64,000 nt of DNA, from the NCBI GenBank assembly GCA_963662155.1, contig OY759261.1, positions 35,567,022 to 35,631,021 on the forward strand, read 5' to 3'. The notes under the pieces are model-generated. The model ran no database searches, was not told the DNA's origin, and was given only the letters and a program-made list of their open reading frames with translations. Of this stretch, positions 12,030-25,672 are shown piece by piece (within the stretch, counting starts at the first letter, position 1; every line of letters starts with the position of its first letter). This DNA comes from Lamellibrachia columna (Eukaryota > Annelida > Polychaeta > Sabellida > Siboglinidae). The position numbers and the translations under genes were made by a program.

Positions 12030-13355
12030 TGAACCTCTGCTGCAACGAATCGTAGTGAGACTAGGTGAAATAACAACTGGATACGCTGCAACAAACAAGG
12101 AGAGAACAATGACATTGTGACAGTCACAGAGATTCACAGGAACACTTGTGATGGCCTTGATGGCTGTGCGACCAATGACAACTGGCCACGCTGCAACAAA
12201 CAAGGAGAACAGTGACACTGTGACAGTCACATAGATTCACAGGAACACTTGCGATGGCCTTGATGGCTGTGTGAACAATAACAACTGGACACGCTGCAAC
12301 AAACAAGGAGAACAATGACATTGTGACAGTCGCACAGATTCACAGGAACACTTGCGATGGCCTTGATGGCTGTGTGAATAAAAACAACTGGACACGCGGC
12401 AACATACAAGGAGAACAATGACATTGTGACAGTCGCACAGATTCACAGGAACACTTGCGATGGCCTTGATGGCTGTGTGAACAATAACAACTGGACACGC
12501 TGCAACAAACAAGGAGAACAATGACATTGTGACAGTCGCACAGATTCACAGGAACACTTGCGATGGCCTTGATGGCTTTGTGAACAATAACAACTGGACA
12601 CGCGGCAACATACAAGGAGAACAATGACATTGTGACAGTCACAGAGATTCACTGGAACACTTGCGATGGCCTTGATGGCTGTGTGAACAATAACAACTGG
12701 ACACGCTGCAACAAACAAGGAGAACAATGATATTGTGACAGTCGCACAGATTCACTGGAACACTTGCGATGGCCTTGATGGCTTTGTGAACAATAACAAC
12801 TGGACACGCGGCAACATACAAGGAGAACAATGACATTGTGACAGTCACAGAGATTCACTGGAACACTTGCGATGGCCTTGATGGCTGTGTGAATAAAAAC
12901 AACTGGACACGCTGCAACATGCAAGGAGAACAATGACATTGTGACAGTCACACAGATTCACAGGAACACTTGCGATGGCCTTGATGGCTTTGTGAACAAT
13001 AACAACTGGACACGCTGCAACATACAAGGAGAACAATGACATTGTGACAGTCACAGAGATTCACTGGAACACTTGTGATGGCCTTGATGGCTGTGTGAAC
13101 AAAAACAACTGGACACGCTGCAACATGCAAGGATAACAATGACATTGTGACAGTCACAGAGATTCACTGGAACACTTGTGATGGCCTTGATGGCTGTGTG
13201 AACAAAAACAACTGGACACGCTGCAACATACAAGGAGAACAATGACATTATGACAGTCACAGAGATTCACTGGAACACTTGTGATGGCCTTGATGGCTGT
13301 GTGAACAAAAACAACTGGACACGCTGCAACATACAAGGAGAACAATGACATTGTG
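12030..13355. repeat. 103-bp minisatellite, about 12-13 copies
   Basis: Units contain GGCCTTGATGGCTGTGTGAA, AACTGGACACGCTGCAAC and ACAATGACATTGTGACAGTC. Minus-strand frames of 65-100 codons repeat every 103 bases as by-products. Since 103 is not a multiple of 3, no frame persists through the array. Confidence 0.95.
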
Positions 13356-13553
13356 GCATTCACATTCTTAATTTGAAAACGTGGATATTTTGTCAGCCAA
13401 TAGATTAAGTTGCTGGTCCCAGTAGTTGTGCCTGTTTTGGTAAATACAATACAAACTGACTGTACGAGTTGATCACCAGAGCAACATGTTGATACCTAAA
13501 TATATTTGTACCAAACTCGGTACTTGGACGACAGATTCAGTGATTGCTCGTAC

Positions 13554-13728
<175 letters not shown>

Positions 13729-13787
13729 AATTACTGATTACTAATGACTGATTCAATGAATGCACTCTCGCACGCCGCAGGCATATA

Positions 13788-13921
<134 letters not shown>

Positions 13922-15634
13922 AATGTTTCGTCAAAGTTTAAGCACGTTTGTTCAAAATCAAGTATAAATCCACCCACCTTATTTTAATTAATATTGCATT
14001 AATAATTGTGCATTTTTTACCTGTAGTTTTGTATAGTACTTATTGTGACGAAGCTTAGCACTTGGATAACGGGATACCTTACTACCTGTAAATCATGATT
14101 AATATGTATCAGTAATGAATACATTTTAAAGTGGTATCAATCCTTAATACTAAAATGTTGCGACTATTTTATATTACGCATTAGGTATTTCTGACATCAT
14201 GTAATAACACTATTAAATCACTATTAATGATACTTTTAACCATATAGTGTTCTTGATGCATAGATTTTTACTTGTCTCTTGTATTTTTACTTCATGTTTT
14301 GTTAATTTTGTATAATAATAATTAGTTTTGTAATTAAATATCTGGATGCACAATAAAATGTATGTAATAAATGTTGATATATTTTGCAATACCTTGTTTT
14401 TTGTAGCCTAATAAATTCCCCACAGGCATCTGCAATAAATTATACGATATCAGCTACAATTTGCTTTGATATTGTATTCTTAAGATATTCCAATATCAAG
14501 TTTACAAGTTTCCATTTACACTATAAGGATGAAAGACAATATTGTGTCTTAAAAAAAACCGCATTTTTTACGTTTTGCCCTAAAAATCTTCAGATATATT
14601 CTAAAGCATGCACTTCTCTTGAAATCAGACAAAACCATTTAAGCACCTGAAATACCTTTTTAAACACTGTTCCACAAAACAACACCACAAATACGTAACA
14701 ATTGCCAATGTTTGGTGAGTGGCGCCACGTGATGGCAGCGGTTCAACTAACGTTTCGACGAGAAAAGTATAATCAAATTGTTGCATTACATCAAACAGTT
14801 GTGTTGAACTTATAACACATAACATTATTGCTTTTCAAAGCCGCATTCATCAGGTGAACAAAGTAAGGAAATCAATAGTATATGACATCTAGATGTGGTG
14901 CCTACAGTTTAAATACTTTTTTCTATTTTGGTTTTAAACAAATCCACATTGCTAGCATAATTCATACACCTTCATATAGTTTGTCAATATATAAAAAATT
15001 CCCAAACAAAACACTGTCTATTAACGCGTATTAAACACTTCTATGCAAACATTTATTTTGATTCACCAACACAATAAAAGAAAACGGTGCAATGCAAATC
15101 TTGTATAGGTTTCGTTGACCTACAGACAATTTGTTGACATCAACCTATTGTTGTATCCGGTGGTATTGTATAGTTCGCACGCACGCACTCACGCACGCAC
15201 GCACGCACAAACATTTCCGAAGTGGGCGTAGGTGTAAGAACAGTGGCGCCACGTAGCTGACAATGGACCAACCAACGCTTTACGTGCAGCCCGAACACGT
15301 CATGGGTGTTATTTGGTACATCGGGTTAATAATAACTTGCATCCTAGGTTAGTTAAATGGCCTTTCTGAGAGGCTGTTGTTTATCTAAGCACGTATACTT
15401 CCGTTATTTATACGAAGGGAACAATTAATGTACCCAAGAAACAAAAAAATTTAATATTTCATAGTAACCTATGAGAATGTGGGTCTGCCAAGAGATGACA
15501 AATACGGCAGGTTTTCTTTCGTCTGCACTCGGAGACGTAGAGAAGTGCACTGAGAACATTATTATTGTACAATCTGGGTTTTGTTTCCAATCTCGGTTGC
15601 GAAGGTCTGGCTTGCCTTTCTATAGTTTGTGGCT

Positions 15635-15635
<1 letters not shown>
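13922..15635. other. AT-rich, no gene recognised
   Basis: No supported exon. A short CACG microsatellite lies at about 15177-15207. Confidence 0.5.

Positions 15636-15685
<50 letters not shown>
15636..15685. repeat. (TA)n microsatellite
   Basis: About 50 bases of TA. Confidence 0.95.
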
Positions 15686-15689
<4 letters not shown>

Positions 15690-15964
15690 TGTTCAGAGTG
15701 TCACTGACATGATGCGAGTGACAGTGAAGAAGTTTCAGAAGTTGTGATGGCTCAGCTTTCTTTTAATCAAGCGAAAGGTTAACGTGACCATGTAGGCCCT
15801 TCTATCTAATGTATACATCAAAGTGTATGTTTCTCTGTCTGTCTGTTTGTATGTTGTGTCTCATTCACGGCCGCATTTGTGGGCCGATCTGGACGAAACG
15901 AAAAGGTGACCCTGGGACCCGTCTGAAGGACATGGTGGGTCGGAAGTGGAGCCATATTTATTTA

Positions 15965-16400
<436 letters not shown>

Positions 16401-17710
16401 AAAAGTATTCAACATTCCAGCATACATCCACCGGTGCAGGCATAATTATTATCTTTACGACGATACAGTAAATAAAATAATTCCACGGTTGCTTCTTCCG
16501 CTACAGTCTTTTGTGACGTATACACAATTTAGCCTGTAAAAATCCCATACAATATTCTGTAGATATTATATAGATCTTCTACTAAGGGAAACAAAATAAA
16601 GCATTTGGTTCTAGTTGTAGACAAACTATATAATATATACATAGCATGACAAACACTAACTATATCGTAGTAACCTTTTATCTATCCAGAGCCAAAACGA
16701 TTTGCTGTACTATGGTAACTCGGCTGGCAATAAATCATTCAGATGTAATCGAAGCTACGTTGTCGTTGGACCCGCGAATGCCGGTTGTCTCACAACTTCA
16801 GCTTCGTCACTGAATTGTCAATGGCTGTGAAATGTTAACGACAGCATTCGCGTGTTGCTAACATTTCTATTCAATACAGTTGATGTCATTAGGCAATTTT
16901 AGCGTAGAAAGAAGCGTAACCAAATAAACAAAAACAATCACACACAGGCCCAACGTCGCAGCGTTCTAGACAGTCATGGGTCGATTCTCTCTTCCCTACA
17001 ATGTCACCACTCACCATATCACCACTGGACAGTTGCGGAGAGGTATATAGAAATGGTTGGCTGGACAACGTCGTTGTTCTTCACGTTATTGCAACTGTGC
17101 ACTTGAGTAACGTAACATAGTTTAAAAAAGAACGTTTTGATGTTCCTAGACACATTTTCAATAGAACCACTTTCTACAAGTGTAAACAAGTGAAATCGAG
17201 ATATTTCGTGAAAAAAAATTTGGATTTTGCCAAATGAAAGATGTTCAGAATCTGCACAGCAAACGTAAGTTGTGTCAGCGGTGAAATGGTGAGTGGCGCC
17301 ACTGGTGGGGAGCTGGGCGTCGATTGACACACGAGTTGAGATGTTTACCTTCTACCTCAAAATTGTACTCGCCATTGGCGCGGGGGGGGGGGCGCCCCTA
17401 GGATACTCTCTCGGTAGAGCCATTTTGATTGCACCTCTACTTCTGTGTGATGGCTCTGCAGCGTCCAGCACCAGTCGTGAGGTGGCTAAGAAACAACCAG
17501 ATCGGCCATGTCTGATTGGCTCCTTTTGGCAGACACCCCGCAGGGTGACATGACAGTTTATGAAGGTTTGATTGGGGTGCTTTAACACATCGTCTATCTA
17601 GCAGCTGTGTGGTTTACCACCCAGGGTCATGACAGCATGAACGAAGCTATTAATTGACTATAACCTCTTTGGTGCTGGCTAATGTTGGAATAGTGGGTGA
17701 CGAGGCCACG
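16401..17710. other. No gene recognised
   Basis: Only short open frames, without homology I recognise. Confidence 0.45.
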
Positions 17711-17910
17711 TTTCTGCTTGGTTCTTTCTATTTGTAGAACGATGTTCTTCAGATATCCTTGCCAGAGCTGCCTTCTTTCTGCTTGGTTCTTTCTATTTGT
17801 AAGAACGATGTTCTTCAGATATCCTTGCTAGAGATGCCTTCTTTCTGCTTGGTTCTTTCTATTTGTAAGAACGATTTCTTCACATATCCTTGTTAGAGCT
17901 GCCTTCTTTC
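17711..17910. repeat. 65-66 bp tandem repeat, 3 copies
   Basis: TTTCTGCTTGGTTCTTTCTA recurs at 17711, 17776 and 17842. Confidence 0.9.
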
Positions 17911-18430
17911 ATTCTAATATCCGATCCAATTCCTTCCTCTTGCCATCTGTCGTGTTCATCACAGTACATGCGCTTTTGTACAACCCACGGGTACAACGTA
18001 AGAGAGCAACTTTGCTGCCGACGGACGCATATCTCTGGAAACAGGCCACGAGGCTTGGTTCAGAAGTATTCATTCCTCGACCAGCTGGGCTCCTCATTTT
18101 AATCTGCATACACAGAAGATGAGTTGTTTTTAGCTAAATAGACCGGTACCAATTTCAGAAAAAGGAAACCCTGTAAACATATGTTTAGTAACGCATCATA
18201 TGGGTGTGCTGAATCCAGAAGAATGATGTTGGAAAATATTGGGAGCGGTCCTTGATCCTTATATTACAAAAACAAAATAACGCCCGATTTGCCCCCAAAA
18301 TATATAACCTTCTACAAATAAATACAATAATCATACATATCCCCTGTGTTGGCCTCAGTGCTTCTCATCTGCCTAGTGCGTTGCTAAATATCATAGGGAA
18401 AACTATCATTGTTCATAATAGAAGGCGTTT
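17911..18430. other. No gene recognised; a short coding-like plus-strand frame near 17940-18122
   Basis: One frame reads LPTDAYLWKQATRLGSEVF, which looks more protein-like than its surroundings, but no family was recognised and there is no splice context. Confidence 0.3.
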
Positions 18431-18990
18431 AATTAGAAACACGTGTTACGTTTGAAGGGCTGGTGACGGCACAATGAAGAGACAACAATAGAAAGACTTG
18501 TTACGTTTGAGGGGCTGGTGACTGCACAATGAAGAGACAACAATAGAAACACGTGTTACGTTTAAAGGGCTGGTGACGGCATAATGAAGAGACAACAATA
18601 GAAACACGTGTTACGTTTGAAGGGCTGGTGACGGCATAATGAAGAGACAACAATAGAAACACTTGTTACGTTTGAGGGACTGGTGACTGCACAATGAAGA
18701 GACAACAATAGAAACACTTGTTACGTTTGAGGGGCTGGTGACGGCATAATGAAGAGACAACAATATAAACACTTGTTACGTTTGAGGGGCTGGTGACTGC
18801 ACAATGAAGAGACAACAATAGAAACACGTGTTACGTTTGAAGGGCTGGTGACGGCATAATGAAGAGACAACAATAGAAACACTTGTTACGTTTGAGGGGC
18901 TGGTGACTGCACAATGAAGATACAACAATAGAAACACTTGTTACGTTTGAGGGGCTGGTAACGGCACAATGAAGATACAACAATAGAAAC
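18431..18990. repeat. 55-bp minisatellite, about 10 copies
   Basis: GGGCTGGTGACGGCA and AATGAAGAGACAACAATAG repeat at 55-base spacing (first at 18457 and 18512). Confidence 0.95.
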
Positions 18991-19033
18991 ACAACAAATA
19001 CGGCGCTAAATATTAATTCCGTTTCATTTTATT

Positions 19034-19038
19034 GTGTG

Positions 19039-19086
<48 letters not shown>

Positions 19087-19097
19087 TGTGTGTGTGG
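19034..19097. repeat. (TG)n/(TGCG)n microsatellite
   Basis: TG run, TGCG run, TG run. Confidence 0.95.
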
Positions 19098-19504
19098 TCA
19101 ATACTTAATGTTTGGTTCCAATGCATTGCACAAATTGCAAACAAATTTACGCTTATTATCTGAGTTGGCTTGAGAGTAAATTTCATTTTTACCCCGAATC
19201 CGGGTAACCAATCATATACATCATAATGAAAGCTGCAGTTTGATTCCTGGCTTTTTTTTGCACAACAAACGGTGCCTGAATGACTGAGGCTACATGTTTT
19301 AACACTAATGTTGTACTATATAAATAGAGAGTTACATGTATCTCTATGGAACTGATTTTGGAATAATGTCGAACTCGATCAAGCGCGCGTCGGTTCGGCG
19401 GAATGTTGTGATAATTGTTCATTTTACTATAATTTTGTCATCAAGTGAGCCACTCTTTGCTATAGACATACCACGACACTGGCGAACAGTGTGGTGCACT
19501 ACGA

Positions 19505-19633
<129 letters not shown>

Positions 19634-19829
19634 GCTAAACTTGCCCTGGGTATGTCTGAGACTACACCAGAACTATTTGGCCAAATTAATTGTATTACTC
19701 TGCGCTAGCCAGCCAGTAGCTTTAAACTTTCACTCCTACTCCAGTCTCTGCATTGCGAAGTTGTATCTAAAATTATCTCTTGAAATTCGCCCTCCTCCCC
19801 ACCTTTCTTCCTTATTTTCAATGCTTAGT

Positions 19830-20180
19830 TTAAAATGCGATTGTACATCGTTGATGAAATGGGAAGTTGGAAGATGTCGACACCGCTTTCCCCACTTTTG
19901 GCTTTATATGAGATGAACACGGGGGTTTGTCCCCTAGTAGTTGGTGTTCATGGGGTTTTCTGCGCAGACAGGCTTCCTGTTTCTTCATCGGTATTCTTGG
20001 CTTATGTTTATATAGTTTAGCGAAATGACCCCACCTGTTTGTAATTAAATTTGTGTATTGGTGGTGGAATGTCTGTATTCTTTGTTTTATTTGTTCGTGA
20101 CGACTTCTTGATGTATATATGTTATCGTCAAGCTTGTAGGAATGTGGGCTCTGAGAAACTTGCCGGACGGGGCTGTACAT
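19830..20180 (-). CDS. Hypothetical 116-codon minus-strand ORF
   Basis: The frame begins MYSPVRQVSQSPHSYKLDD and includes KQRIQTFHHQYTNLITNRW, a polar, basic and plausible amino-acid composition, longer than chance frames nearby. I do not recognise a family. It has no clear splice sites and could be a remnant of a retroelement polyprotein. Confidence 0.25.
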   Translation of the reverse strand: MYSPVRQVSQSPHSYKLDDNIYTSRSRHEQIKQRIQTFHHQYTNLITNRWGHFAKLYKHKPRIPMKKQEACLRRKPHEHQLLGDKPPCSSHIKPKVGKAVSTSSNFPFHQRCTIAF

Positions 20181-20407
20181 TTGTTCAGTTCTTGTCTGGT
20201 TTGCTTTGAGGAGCTCACATTCTTGTTAATGTTCACGCCTGCTTACAATGCGGACATCAAACATATTGTTATCATACTTTAGGCGGCCTATCAATGATCA
20301 CAACTTAGACGATCCAAAATCATGTCTTTCGTTTTCAAAGTGGACATTTGTTTTAATTATTGAATTTCTATTGCCCTTAGTATTGCATGAGTTTTAATAG
20401 AGATTAA

Positions 20408-20870
20408 GTGATGTGGCCCCCACTCCACAAGGGACCACAGGGGGAGGAGATTAACCGTGGTATTGTGTCCACTCCACAAAGGACCAGAGGGGGGAGAAGA
20501 TTAACCGTGGTATTGTGTCCACTCCACAAGGGACCAGAGAGGGAGAAGATTAAACATGGTATTGTGTCCACTCCACAAGGGACCAGAGGGGGAGGAGATT
20601 AACCCTGGTATTGTGTCCACTCCGCAAGGGACCAGAGGGGGAGGAGATTAACCCTGGTAGTGTGTCCACTCCACAAGGGACCAGAGGGGGAGGAGATTAA
20701 CCCTGGTATTGTGTCCACTCCACAAGGGACCAGAGGGGGAGAAGATTAACCCTGGTATTGTGTCCACTCCACAAGGGACCAGAGGGGGAGAAGATTAACC
20801 CTGGTATTGTGTCCACTCCACAAGGGACCAGAGGGGGAGGAGATTAACCCTGGTATTGTGTCCACTCCAC
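20408..20870. repeat. 49-50 bp minisatellite, about 9 copies
   Basis: Unit contains TCCACTCCACAAGGGACCAG, then GGGGGAGGAGATTAACCCTG. Starts within AT-rich unique sequence at about 20408. Confidence 0.95.
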
Positions 20871-21107
20871 CTTTTTCGCCGCCCGATTATAAACACTTTC
20901 GTAATATCTTAAATAAACAACAGTTCAGCTTTCACTCAAACACTTTATTTCATTGTTCTGTTAAACATTGTTGTGAATATTGATTGAGGTTCAACGGGTC
21001 ACATTTTACTTGTTATTTTTCAAGCGCTTTCTGATCTTTTATTGATCAAACTCCAACAATTAAAGGAGTAAATGTTGTCCAAAGATTTATTAACGGATTA
21101 CTCTTCC

Positions 21108-21372
21108 TGTAGGAATAATCTGGGGACACCATCATGTCGCAATCAGTCCCCTCCCCTGCAACAGGAATAGTCTGGGGACATCATAATATGGCAATCAGTC
21201 CCTTCCCCGCAACAGGAATAGTCTGGGGACATCATCATGTCGCAATCAGTCCCCTCCCCCTGTGACAGGAATAGTCTGGGGACATCATCATGTCGCAATC
21301 AGTCCCCTCCCCCTGTGACAGGAATAGTCTGGTGACATCATCATGTCGCAATCAGTCCCCACCCTCCATTAG
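21108..21372. repeat. 52-53 bp minisatellite, 5 copies
   Basis: TCTGGGGACATCATCATGTC and GCAATCAGTCCCCTCCCC repeat at 51-53 base spacing. Confidence 0.93.
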
Positions 21373-23725
21373 GGGAAATAGAGTACCTCAGCCTTCTAGT
21401 TAAAAGTGACCACTGTGTCATTATATTAAATATTTTGTGTAAAGTTATAACAAATAAATACACTAAAAAACGGAATCTGTTTAATAAGGCAAATTATGAA
21501 GGAATGAGGAAAGAGATTTCATATATAGAATGGGAAGAGTGTAAAGACAAAGTTAACGACCAATGGGAAATCCTTAAAACAGTACTAAATTTTTTAGAAG
21601 ATAAACACGTCCCTCAAAACGAAGTTTAAAACTACATAAAGAGACATTTCCCACTGAATGCAAACACCAGAAAACTAATTAGACGTAAAAATAGACTATG
21701 GACAAGATACATTGAAACAAGGGATGTGACAAACTATTTAAAGTACTGTAAAAGCAGAAATAAAATCCGAGCTTTAACCAGAAAGCTCCGAAAGGAGTTT
21801 GAAAGAAATTTAGCTACTCAAACCAAGAAAAACCCTATAGTCTACTGGAACTATTATAAATCAAAAACTACAGTTAAACAAGGCATTGGGAACTAAATCG
21901 AGACCACACAAATCCGAAATCCCAAACAACAACTGAAGACGAAGAAAAAGCAACTATTCTTGCCAACTACTTCTCCAGCGTATTCAGTACTGAACAGACA
22001 GGGTCTATCCCAACTACACCCAAAGTAAACAATAAATTAGCGATGGATGAGCTAAAAGTAACTGAAAACATAATATTACTAGCATTAAAAGAACTTAATA
22101 TAAGCAAATAACCTAGCCCTGATGAAATAGGTGCGATATTACTAATTGCGTTGTCAGAACATATCTGTGTCCCATTACAACAATATTTGAAACATCAATA
22201 AAGACTTCATGTATTCCTGATGAATGGAAGGATGCAAACATATCAGCAATATATAAAAAAGGAAACAAGATATTAGCTTGCAATTACCGTCCAATAAGCC
22301 TAACAAGTGCAGTTTGTAAATGAATGGAAAAAATGATTAGAAATCACATCATCAGTTACGTGAAAGTCAATGGTCTGTTCAGTCAAAAACAATATGGTTT
22401 TATCTCTGGCAGATCAACAGTTCTCCAACTAATTAAAATACTAGATGAATGGACCTCAGAAATGGATAAGGATAATTACACAGATGTTATTTATATGGAT
22501 TTTCAAAAGGCTTTTGATACCGTGCCACATACGAGACCGGTTATGTAAATTAAAAAAAATTAACATTAGGAATGATTTAATTAACTGGATAGAGGCATTC
22601 ATCACAAATAGACGACAAAAGGTTGCAGTAAATGGAAAAGAATCAAAGTGGCACAAAGTAACATCAGGGATACCGCAGGGATCTGTCCTAGGATCTTTAT
22701 TGTTTGTTCTATACGTAAACGACCTGCCAGATTTAACTAAATCCAATACATTTCTGTTCGCTGATGACATTAAGATATTTAGAGCAATAACAAATAAAAT
22801 GACCAGGATATACTACAACAAGACTTAAGTATCCTAGAACAATGGAGCGATAAATGGTTACTAAAATTCCACCCAGACAAGTGTAAACACATGGAAATTT
22901 GAAGAAAAAAAATATAGGTGAAAATTAATATTTCATGACAAGTAATAATGTTAAACATTCACTATCCACTACAGATAAGCAAACTGACTTAGGTGTAATT
23001 ATCGACTCAAAATTGTAATTTGATGATCACATAAACCAAGTGGTAAATAAAGCAACCAAAATGACAAAAATAATCCGAAGAACCTTCCACACTTTCTTGT
23101 CACTGTATAAGACAATGGTTAGATCTCACCTAGAATATGCCGTAGCAGTATGGTATCCATATAAGATAAAACATAAAATAGCAATAGAAAACGTCAAGAG
23201 AAGGGCCACAAAAGAACTACCTGGTATGAGGGATTTATCATATATAGAAATACTAAAATTACTGAAGCTACCCACATTAGCATACCGAAGGCTAAGAGGA
23301 AACATGATAGAAGTCTATAAAATAATGCACGAAATGTACGATAATGAATCTGCACCAAACATCCTGAAATGGGAGGATGTAATACTGAGGTCAGGAAATA
23401 GAGGACACTCCCTTAAATTATTTACCTACTGAGCAAAAATAAATCTAAGAAAAAATGCATTCCCTGTTAGAGTGGCTGAACCATGGAATAGTCTCCCAAA
23501 CTCTATAATACAAGCTAGATCAAATAACTCAGGTAAAAACAAACTAGACAAATTCTGGTCTACCCAGGCAATAATATACGACTATGAATCTCCTTTAACA
23601 ATAACTAATGGAACCGGAAATTATGACATAAAAATATTTTATTCTGAAGATCTGATCATGGAGGAATCAACTGGATCCTTCGATCAGAATCGTCATAAGG
23701 TATAATAAGGTATTAGTCCGCTCCA
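21373..23725 (+). pseudogene. Decayed CR1/jockey-like non-LTR retrotransposon (reverse transcriptase)
   Basis: Fragments of a LINE ORF2 follow in order. The linker upstream of the RT (NKYTKKRNLFNKANYEGM, then RKLIRRKNRLWTRYIETRD) is at about 21450-21750. RT blocks are FISGRSTVLQLIKI, YMDFQKAFDTVPH, SGIPQGSVLGSLLFVLYVND and the catalytic FLFADDIKIF. A C-terminal section (MVRSHLEYAVAVWYPYKIKH, YRRLRGNMIEVYKIMHEMYD, WNSLPNSIIQARS) runs to about 23705. The frame is broken by stops (TAA after 21626, TGA before 22324) and by a shift near 22530, so it is dead. No endonuclease domain is visible; the copy is 5'-truncated right next to the 52-bp satellite. Confidence 0.88.
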
Positions 23726-24440
23726 TCTCGTCCGGTCAGTCGCCATCTCTCTGAGCCTCACAAGGTTTCTGCCCGACCGCAGCCTGACGTCCGTCTGCTT
23801 AAATCTGATTCAAGGTTATTCTCCCCAAATTTTAGCCATGTCGGAGATAACGGAGTAAAATTACGACATTTTCAAGGTATTTTTTAATGAAATCACCCGA
23901 AAGTAGATTATGTAGAGTTGCAAATCCCCCCAAAGTATTTCTTAATATACAGAATTCCGTATTTTATGGCATAATCGCAGGATCCCAATTCACGATGAAA
24001 ACATTAAAAGGGTATACTCCTGGACGCATTTGCTTTGTTTGAATGAGGTTTTACTATTTCATGGCGTTCGTGTTCGACATCCAAATACCATTAGGAGTGA
24101 ACATATATATTGTACATGTTTCAGTTTATGACCGTCCTAAATAATGTATTAGAGCTAACTTGTTGAACATTATTTTATTGCATTTTAACATTAATATATT
24201 GTATAAAATTCGTAAAAAATAATCTTCCTACAAGAAATTAAACCCCAACATCTTCAATGTAAAATCCACGGCTTTCCGAAAATAAAACCGGGCGTGATAT
24301 TCCCAAATATGTAGTGGTTCCGTTTGGTTCACTTGTTTGCTTCACAGAGGAAATTTATGAAATATATTTCCCCCGATCCAAATTTACCCTGTTTCAAATT
24401 GTCTAACGTTGTTCTGGTGGGGTTGTAAAGTAAACCAATT
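23726..24440. other. No gene recognised
   Basis: Unique AT-rich spacer between two LINE copies; the first part may be 3' UTR of the upstream LINE. Confidence 0.4.
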
Positions 24441-24464
24441 GTTTCAAATCATATATTTCATAGA

Positions 24465-25400
24465 ATGGAAGTATTTTATCCAATCCAATTATTCCACGTC
24501 TTCATTGACTTCAAGAAGGCTATTGACAGGGTTTGGCCTGACGCACTCTGGGCTACACTGAAGAAATATAACGTTGGACGAAAGTTTGTTCACACCATCG
24601 AACAGCTGAACGCAAAAGCCAGATGTGCAGCACTCGTGTACGGCAAACTAGGTCAATGGTTCAACACATCAGTCGGAGTCCGTCAAGGATGCCTCTTGCC
24701 ACCGACACTGTTCAACATATTCCTGGAACGAATAATGACTGATGCACTGGAAGACCACAATGACACAGTTAACATTGGAGGATGCACCATCACCAACCTT
24801 CGGTTCGCTGATGACATCGACGGGTTGGCTGGAGAGGAAGAAGAACTCGTCAACCTGGTGAACCGACTGGACGAAACAGCCAGATATAGAATGGGAATTA
24901 GCGCAGAAAAAACAATGATAATGACAAACAGCAGTAATACAATTACTGGTCCTTGTCATCTTCCTTTATGCATGTGAATCGTGGACTCTCGCAGCGGAAC
25001 TACAACGAAAGATGGCTACAGTGGAAATGAGATGCTTCCGAAGAATCCTCGACATCTCCTACACCGACCACGTCACCATTGAAGAAATCCGCAAAACCAT
25101 CGCTAAACACGTGGGTCACTGTGAAGACCTTTTGACCGCAGTGAAGAAGAGGAAGCTGAGATGATGTGGGCATGTGCCAAGATCAAGCGGTCTCACTAAA
25201 ATAGTCCTTCAGGGAACAGTGCAGGGGAAAAGAAGACGAGGAAGACAGAGGAAGACATGGAGAGACAACAATGAGGAATGGACAGGAAAGACCTTTGCAG
25301 AAACCCAGACACTAACAGACAACCACCAAGACTGGAGCCGACTTGTGCAGCGTTCGTTGGAGCAGCGACACTACGACCCAGGCGGGTTACGGGATCAGTA
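24465..25400 (+). pseudogene. Second LINE: endonuclease-reverse-transcriptase type, internally deleted
   Basis: Starts abruptly within the RT domain: HVFIDFKKAIDRVWPDALWA, SVGVRQGCLLPPTLFNIFLE and the catalytic NLRFADDIDGLAGEEEEL. After KTMIMTNSSN (about 24940) the frame jumps to FLYACESWTLAAELQRKM-like sequence, so roughly 70-80 residues usually present between these blocks are missing and the frame shifts. The C-terminus is recognisable (MRCFRRILDISYTDHVT, SSGLTKIVLQGTVQGKRRRG, ending LRDQ and TAA). A stop (TGA at about 25162) interrupts it. This is a different LINE group from the one upstream. It is directly followed by a long GTAA/GTAG tract, presumably its 3' tail. Confidence 0.85.
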
Positions 25401-25419
25401 AGCAGTAAGTAAGTAAGTA

Positions 25420-25463
<44 letters not shown>

Positions 25464-25504
25464 GGTAGGTATGTATGTAGGTAGGTATGTAGGTAGGTAG
25501 GTAG

Positions 25505-25549
<45 letters not shown>

Positions 25550-25672
25550 TAAGTAAGTAAGTAAATAAGTAAGTAAGTAAATAAGTAAGTAAGTAAGTAA
25601 GTAGGTAGGTAGGTAGGTAGGTAGGTAGGTAGGTAGGTAGGTAAGTAAGTAAGTAAGTAAGTAAGTAGTAAT
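25401..25672. repeat. (GTAA)n/(GTAG)n microsatellite, LINE 3' tail
   Basis: About 270 bases of GTAA with blocks of GTAG, starting within a few bases of the LINE stop codon. This fits a tandem-repeat 3' end of the element that has since expanded. Confidence 0.95.

Noticed and set aside
12030..13355. Possible CRISPR-like or other spaced repeat system
   Set aside because: Units are contiguous, without unique spacers, in a eukaryotic genome; this holds for all arrays here.
12009..13363. Overlapping minus-strand frames of 65-100 codons
   Set aside because: They recur every 103 bases and are by-products of the minisatellite.
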